Position numbers and translations under genes: made by a program | The notes under the pieces: generated by a model | Told to the model about the DNA's origin: nothing | The model's database searches: none | The model's input: the letters and a program-made list of their open reading frames with translations, nothing else | Part shown: one piece after another, positions 39,301 through 42,670 of the stretch | Layout of the letters: every line of letters starts with the position of its first letter | How positions within the stretch are numbered: the stretch's first letter is position 1 | DNA from: a virus | Strand: one strand, 5' to 3' | Length of the DNA: 42,670 nt | IMG/VR virus record: IMGVR_UViG_3300032893_000118 | Span: 1-42,670 of that record

Positions 39301-40921
39301 CCTGCTTTGTCAGGCCCACGCGAAAATATCCAACCGCGGGATTACCGGACGCCGTTTGATAGTGGTCTCCAAGCTTCGCAAACATTCGTTCGCGGCCGAG
39401 GCGCATGACCTGATTCCAGGGGACCGGCAATTGATGGGAAAGAATTGCCGCGGTTGCGTTTTGCGTGTTGATATCGAGCCGATGCGCGCCAAACGTGCAC
39501 GCGGTAAACGTTCCGTTAGGCTGCCCGTTGCAGGTACCGCCCGGCGTAATGTTTAGAGTGTCAGGCCCGCGCGCCGAGTGCGCCAGGCCGGAATAAGAAA
39601 CCGTCCAAGGTGCAGAGCTGCTTATAGCCGTGACCGCGCATCCCGCCGTGCAGATGTAGGCCGGTATCGATACATTTTTGACGACAAGATTTTGACCGAT
39701 AGGATAAGTTGGCGGATTCGTAACCGTGACCGTCGCCACCCCGCCGGCCGTGATACTAGCCGTGCCCGATATCTCGAGCTGGTAACAATCGTATTGAGTG
39801 TTTCCGGTTGATTGCGAATCGCAAAAGAACTCGAGAGGCGGCGCATGCGTCCCGTTAGGATCTATAACCCATTGCCCTTGATTGCTTCCCGTCCCGTCAT
39901 TGCAGGGAGAAGTGAGAGCCGCAAAACACGCCGGTTTCGCGCCGTTTGTCGTTAAACACCGAATATCGTTTGTGTCGGTATTGGTGCAAGATGTCTTTTG
40001 CATCTGCCACCAGTGCCCACTATCGAAGATGTACGAGCCAGGAAGATAAAAAGTATTCGATTGCCAGGTTAGAGCCGGATCGTTTGTTGCGCAATCAAAC
40101 TGCAACCCATCGGCCCAAGCTTGAGTGCCGTAATACTGTGGAGTTGCGGAGTTGTTCAGGTAAGACGCGCCGGAAAAAATGATGTTGTTTCCATAGCCCA
40201 GGCCGGCGACCGTCGACATAATTGCATCAATCGAATTCGCTCCGCTGAAAACCAGGTTCGGGCACGACGTACCGTGATCAAAATAGGTTGCGTTAGGTCC
40301 GGAACAGCCCGCGGCATTCGTACAGCCCAGATTGAAAGTGTGAGTCATGCCGGACACATACGCGATGTTGGCCGGATTGTTAAATAGCCCGGTTGCCGGA
40401 CAGCCGGCGCCGGCGGCCGTGAAGTAATGGCAATAGTCCGTGCTCGAGGGATTCAGCGGACCCGAGAAAACCCAAATGCCATTGTTAGGATGAAAGCCGG
40501 AATAGAGCGGCCCAGGATCCGAACCCGGCGGCCCTGGCACAAGTGCATTCGCCTCGTTTGAAAAAGCGTAAGGAGTGACGCCACTGCCCGCAGTGGCCGG
40601 ATACATCGCCCCGTAGTCATTCCCCATTTCCCAACCGGCCGCAACGTAAAAATAGCGCCGGTCCTTCTCACCCGAGTAATCATCGAAACTGCAACACGCA
40701 AGATTGTTAGCGAGCTCGAAATACGGGCACGGATCCGATTGCCCGCCGCAAGTATCATGCCCCGAGACTGTGCTTCGCCAAATCGCGTAACCGGAAGGAG
40801 GATTAGACGCCGGCGCATTCCAGGTTAAATGCACGTGCGTATAAGTTTGACCGATCGCCGCCGGCGCAAACAAAAAAGCAAAAACTAAAATTCCATATCC
40901 CGCACGTTTCGCAAATGCCAT
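36392..40921 (-). CDS. Very large secreted protein with FN3 and Ig-like domains
   Basis: About 1,509 residues. MAFAKRAGYGILVFAFLFAP begins a signal peptide. Residues about 25-125 are a fibronectin type III domain (VHLTWNAPASNPPSGYAIWR). A long Cys-rich beta region follows, then a putative Ig domain (about residues 890-970; GALPGGITFVDNLNGSATLS), and a C-terminal beta-rich, partly propeller-like part. Paired cysteines suggest folding outside the cytoplasm. The style is like secreted acidobacterial adhesins. It may be a surface or spike protein. Starting at 40921 it overlaps the HTH gene by 37 bases. Confidence 0.65.
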   Translation of the reverse strand: MAFAKRAGYGILVFAFLFAPAAIGQTYTHVHLTWNAPASNPPSGYAIWRSTVSGHDTCGGQSDPCPYFELANNLACCSFDDYSGEKDRRYFYVAAGWEMGNDYGAMYPATAGSGVTPYAFSNEANALVPGPPGSDPGPLYSGFHPNNGIWVFSGPLNPSSTDYCHYFTAAGAGCPATGLFNNPANIAYVSGMTHTFNLGCTNAAGCSGPNATYFDHGTSCPNLVFSGANSIDAIMSTVAGLGYGNNIIFSGASYLNNSATPQYYGTQAWADGLQFDCATNDPALTWQSNTFYLPGSYIFDSGHWWQMQKTSCTNTDTNDIRCLTTNGAKPACFAALTSPCNDGTGSNQGQWVIDPNGTHAPPLEFFCDSQSTGNTQYDCYQLEISGTASITAGGVATVTVTNPPTYPIGQNLVVKNVSIPAYICTAGCAVTAISSSAPWTVSYSGLAHSARGPDTLNITPGGTCNGQPNGTFTACTFGAHRLDINTQNATAAILSHQLPVPWNQVMRLGRERMFAKLGDHYQTASGNPAVGYFRVGLTKQGESNQDNITSWPCGSATTTCAGALATKMYNSYEKEFYSFMGGQLTVNQQPGISSSLCGLNGFSCNANLNTTPTITAAYANANNIGFDNNALGTNHAYTLQCYATATPPASCGTVTYGGGLPPAGALYHGGDWAGIFNTYNAAQPNTYFPLNDLQTTQESTPGSSPGTCRIGTCSNGSCSSAGVTGAMAPDPGCIDNPTVFPPPAGYPGNWPVGAQYKMNQSETYSCDVLRMLDPNYSNSHCSPLYPSSYAAQYQASASAFLSGSITAPVFTTANSVTFTKGIFGSFVVAATGFPIPTFTETGALPGGITFVDNLNGSATLSGTPSATGSTSLTFTATNTGGSANQGFTLKVNGGFQMGTGAGTGTFTYNFGNLCGPPFYLCSTTSNAVVQLPSVLPTWGDPLHGASGTSVTTNEYGTPTTIYRLTNLDNNCATSGFPDAIVSVSQAEDENHSSTDDRLVWFGATGGINCMYLLDVNGTMALTKVGRFLNTSTVAPSSLNFAFNSSTPNLLYALNGNATGAPAAELDTYDFTGATGGSGIPAPTKIFNFIQGQSGSWGTTSANCLPTGYTVQWTSQLGKSKLPADTIMTVGFSRVPHLTGTATVATNSTAVTWTGAALPTDGSLLLARITLNGALCSTNTGANCYFIASNTTNTITLTEPYTPSSCATSCTADIPSGQNSGTDVVAYMAGHGCVRWQTNTRTVTGDWQIVGGVVVDGSWSGTVPLLDTGTIHGVSISLDGAYARVGFEYCTRNHGVFGTDCTVTANSTPYIWQVGTTSVAISCDANNNGKCSGHGSMAFSHMTNASGAQTFQETVRPIAGSPNPPTNLKGNLPTCSTTGAYLSHDGLNNMDPADTGYYFETSYNTAGETGTPSAPFTCAYENEVNLVSIIGVGGPAPGGTVRRPAHTFSSGLVGTSRPQCDQSIAGFSQSGRVIYFESDGMGAFGSTAGGSCTYSTNNNGCRCEILAIKP

Positions 40922-41106
40922 ATTGTGAGCTCGACCCGATTCCAAACGCCCGTTTTGTCAAAAATGGTTTTCAGTTGTTTCCGCACCATGTTCAACGTTG
41001 AACCGATCTCCGCAGCTACTTCCCGATTGGTTAACCCCGAGGCAACCGCCTCCACAATCTTCCGTTCGAAATTCGTTAACGTTCTACTGCCGTAGAGATC
41101 CCGCAT
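40885..41106 (-). CDS. LuxR-type HTH protein (73 aa), second of a pair
   Basis: Residues about 10-58 (LTNFERKIVEAVASGLTNRE, then MVRKQLKTIFDKTGV) match the GerE/LuxR DNA-binding domain, with no sensor domain. It overlaps its neighbours on both sides. A stand-alone HTH between spike genes is unusual; it may tune late expression or host genes. Confidence 0.75.
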   Translation of the reverse strand: MRDLYGSRTLTNFERKIVEAVASGLTNREVAAEIGSTLNMVRKQLKTIFDKTGVWNRVELTIWHLRNVRDMEF

Positions 41107-41297
41107 TCTTTCTCGTAAAACAGTTTTGCCGCCAGTTTCACCCGTTGAATTCCGCCCGCTGAAATCTTGTAAGCCTTAAAAAGTTGATTCATTCTCGCTT
41201 TTACGGTCCGGACCTTTACGCCGGTTTTTTCCGCTATTTCCGCATTGGATAAACCTTGCAGCACAAAATCCGCCGTCTGTTTTAATTCGGGACTCAT
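41076..41297 (-). CDS. LuxR-type HTH protein (73 aa), first of a pair
   Basis: Residues about 5-55 (TADFVLQGLSNAEIAEKTGV, then RTVKARMNQLFKAY) form a LuxR-type HTH. It starts within the stop of the giant fibre gene (ATGA). The pair look like diverged duplicates and might form a heterodimer. Confidence 0.75.
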   Translation of the reverse strand: MSPELKQTADFVLQGLSNAEIAEKTGVKVRTVKARMNQLFKAYKISAGGIQRVKLAAKLFYEKECGISTAVER

Positions 41298-42670
41298 GGC
41301 AAAATGTGAAGCACAACGAGCGGCAACGAAGTGCTTAAAGTTGTGTTACCGGTACCGGATCCCGCCATTCCGGTAAACGTGCCCGATGTCGCAATCACAA
41401 CGCCGATCGTCGTGCTCAGTGTCCCGCATGCGCTGGTTCCGTTGTCGTGCCCCTGGCCGTCAGTAGTCGTGCCCATGCAAACAACGTCGCCAATCGTCGC
41501 CGTGTTATCAAGCTTGACCGGAACCATGCCATTGAAAACGAGCCCGATGGGATTCGTTGTACTCATGGCAATGCCGAGGACGGTTGCGGCCGGTCCGGTG
41601 TGGGAGCAATCCGTTACCGTAAACGCCGTGGTAGTAGAACAGACGATATCGCCGGCGGCCGCAATTGCGGATCCTTTGAGTGCGCCCATCCCGACCTGAG
41701 CGCCACCCTCGAGAGCTGCCCCGTTAGGTGTGGCATTCGTGAGCTCACCGCCGCGCAAGATGGCAAAGCCCGCGCGTATTGCCGAGCCGGTACCGTTATC
41801 GTCCTGGCCCTGGACTATGACGCCACCAACAAGCCCGTTAGTGCTCGAGGTACACGACGTCAGAGCATCGCCACCGCAAAGAGTTATATTCGACGTTGCC
41901 AGGAGACCGCCGAAGTTTGCGCCAGCGATTGCAATATCGCCGCCCTTATCAATCACCGCTTTTTGTGCACTGCTGGCCGAGAAATCCGCCAACAAGGAAG
42001 CCGCGCCCGATGCATTGTTAGTGGGATTGACCAGCAACGCCGCATCGACTACGCCGGTTGTGTTCCACGTGGGAGCAATCACCAAAGCCGATAAAGTTTG
42101 AGATCCGCTCAAAGAATTCGCCACCGTCAGAGGCGTGACGGTTGAGCCGGCGGCCGTGCTGATTGAAAGAATGTTGGCGCCGGTTGCCGTGCCCGCGGCC
42201 GATTCACTTAGCGTTAAAAAGTTTGTCGAATTCGTTGTTAACTGACTTTGCCAGGTTTGCGGATTGTTGCCGTTAGAAATCGAATTCGAGGCAGTTGCGG
42301 CCGTAAGAGAAGAAAGAGCCGCGCCCACCGATGCACTTGAAGCGATCGAGAAAGACGTTGCCGACGGTGTAAACGTGATATTGGAGCCGGCCGTTAGTGG
42401 CGCCTCGCCCACGTAGTTCGTTGCCGTCGCAGAATCGGCATAGACCGGCAAGAGCCGGAAAGAGTTGAGTGTAGGAACACTCCCACCGCCGAACCATGTC
42501 ATTGACGCGCCGAGCACGATCGTCGCGACGGATGACCCCGTAGTGACGATGCGAACGTTAAAAGTGTTCGACGGTTGCGGATTCGGCAGAGTGTAAGAGC
42601 ATGCAGATCCGCAGTTCATCACCACAAGCTTTCCGCTGTCGGAAGTGCTTGCCACTTGTGAAGATGTATA
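41294..42670 (-). CDS. Giant secreted fibre/spike protein, C-terminal part
   Basis: This is the last 416 residues of the gene that starts at 2401. The frame is continuous: base 42544 equals base 1 and both fall at the same codon position. The first part matches a fibre module common near the ends of phage tail-fibre-like proteins (SGKLVVMNCGSACSYTLPNP). The far end has hydrophobic beta strands (IGVVIATSGTFTG) and stops with LPLVVLHILP. A GTG at 42655 is only an internal codon. The stop overlaps the next start (ATGA), so the downstream HTH gene is translationally coupled. Confidence 0.75.
   Translation of the reverse strand, partial: YTSSQVASTSDSGKLVVMNCGSACSYTLPNPQPSNTFNVRIVTTGSSVATIVLGASMTWFGGGSVPTLNSFRLLPVYADSATATNYVGEAPLTAGSNITFTPSATSFSIASSASVGAALSSLTAATASNSISNGNNPQTWQSQLTTNSTNFLTLSESAAGTATGANILSISTAAGSTVTPLTVANSLSGSQTLSALVIAPTWNTTGVVDAALLVNPTNNASGAASLLADFSASSAQKAVIDKGGDIAIAGANFGGLLATSNITLCGGDALTSCTSSTNGLVGGVIVQGQDDNGTGSAIRAGFAILRGGELTNATPNGAALEGGAQVGMGALKGSAIAAAGDIVCSTTTAFTVTDCSHTGPAATVLGIAMSTTNPIGLVFNGMVPVKLDNTATIGDVVCMGTTTDGQGHDNGTSACGTLSTTIGVVIATSGTFTGMAGSGTGNTTLSTSLPLVVLHILP
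42544..42670. repeat. Terminal direct repeat, right copy
   Basis: Exact second copy of bases 1-127. Removing it closes the circle between base 42543 and base 1. Confidence 0.95.

Noticed and set aside
1-42670. tRNA genes, CRISPR arrays, insertion sequences
   Set aside because: No cloverleaf, regular repeat-spacer array or transposase was noticed on reading both strands; small tRNAs cannot be fully excluded without a scan.
42544-42670. Biological terminal redundancy or packaging repeat
   Set aside because: The length of exactly 127 bases is a common assembly word size, so it is treated as a circular overlap.

Overview
The window is a complete circular replicon. Bases 1-127 recur exactly at 42544-42670, so the real molecule is about 42,543 bp, and one 1,216-residue gene runs across the artificial join. 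No rRNA, tRNA, CRISPR array or insertion sequence was seen. Genes are tightly packed, and most neighbours overlap by 1-4 bases (ATGA, GTGA or TTGA).

There are two long divergent blocks. The plus-strand block (about 19.0-35.9 kb) looks early or replicative. It has many small zinc-finger proteins, an OB-fold protein resembling a single-strand DNA-binding protein, a HerA/FtsK-type ATPase, a RusA Holliday-junction resolvase, an HNH protein, a DPPY-type methyltransferase fused to a Trm112-like zinc ribbon, a small serine recombinase, and a DpdA-like enzyme that suggests 7-deazaguanine DNA modification. The minus-strand block runs from about 18.9 kb down to base 1, through the join, and on to 35.8 kb. 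It looks late and virion-related: a transglutaminase-like cysteine protease, a series of small proteins each with a basic N-terminal tag and one C-terminal membrane helix, two arginine-rich proteins, an HNH-fusion protein, holin-like and other membrane proteins, three beta-rich capsid-like proteins, two membrane-linked or soluble lytic transglycosylases, and four very large or beta-rich secreted spike or adhesin-like proteins.

No terminase, portal, tape-measure, sheath or baseplate gene was recognised anywhere in the circle. With candidate jelly-roll proteins, a HerA-type ATPase, many single-helix membrane proteins and membrane transglycosylases, the best reading is a tailless dsDNA phage with a lipid membrane, of a lineage I cannot assign. 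This is inference: the capsid calls rest on strand pattern and position, not a database match. An acidobacterial host is suggested by the style of the secreted FN3/Ig-like proteins and the base composition, with low confidence.

The most interesting idea is a shared N-terminal tag (RRLRGLG or RRLGD) on at least seven late proteins, including the candidate major capsid protein, next to a cysteine protease with an intact Cys-His-Asp triad. This may be an undescribed virion maturation or sorting system. The genome also carries about 60 GGATCC sites where roughly 10-13 are expected, and encodes two possible DNA-modifying enzymes.
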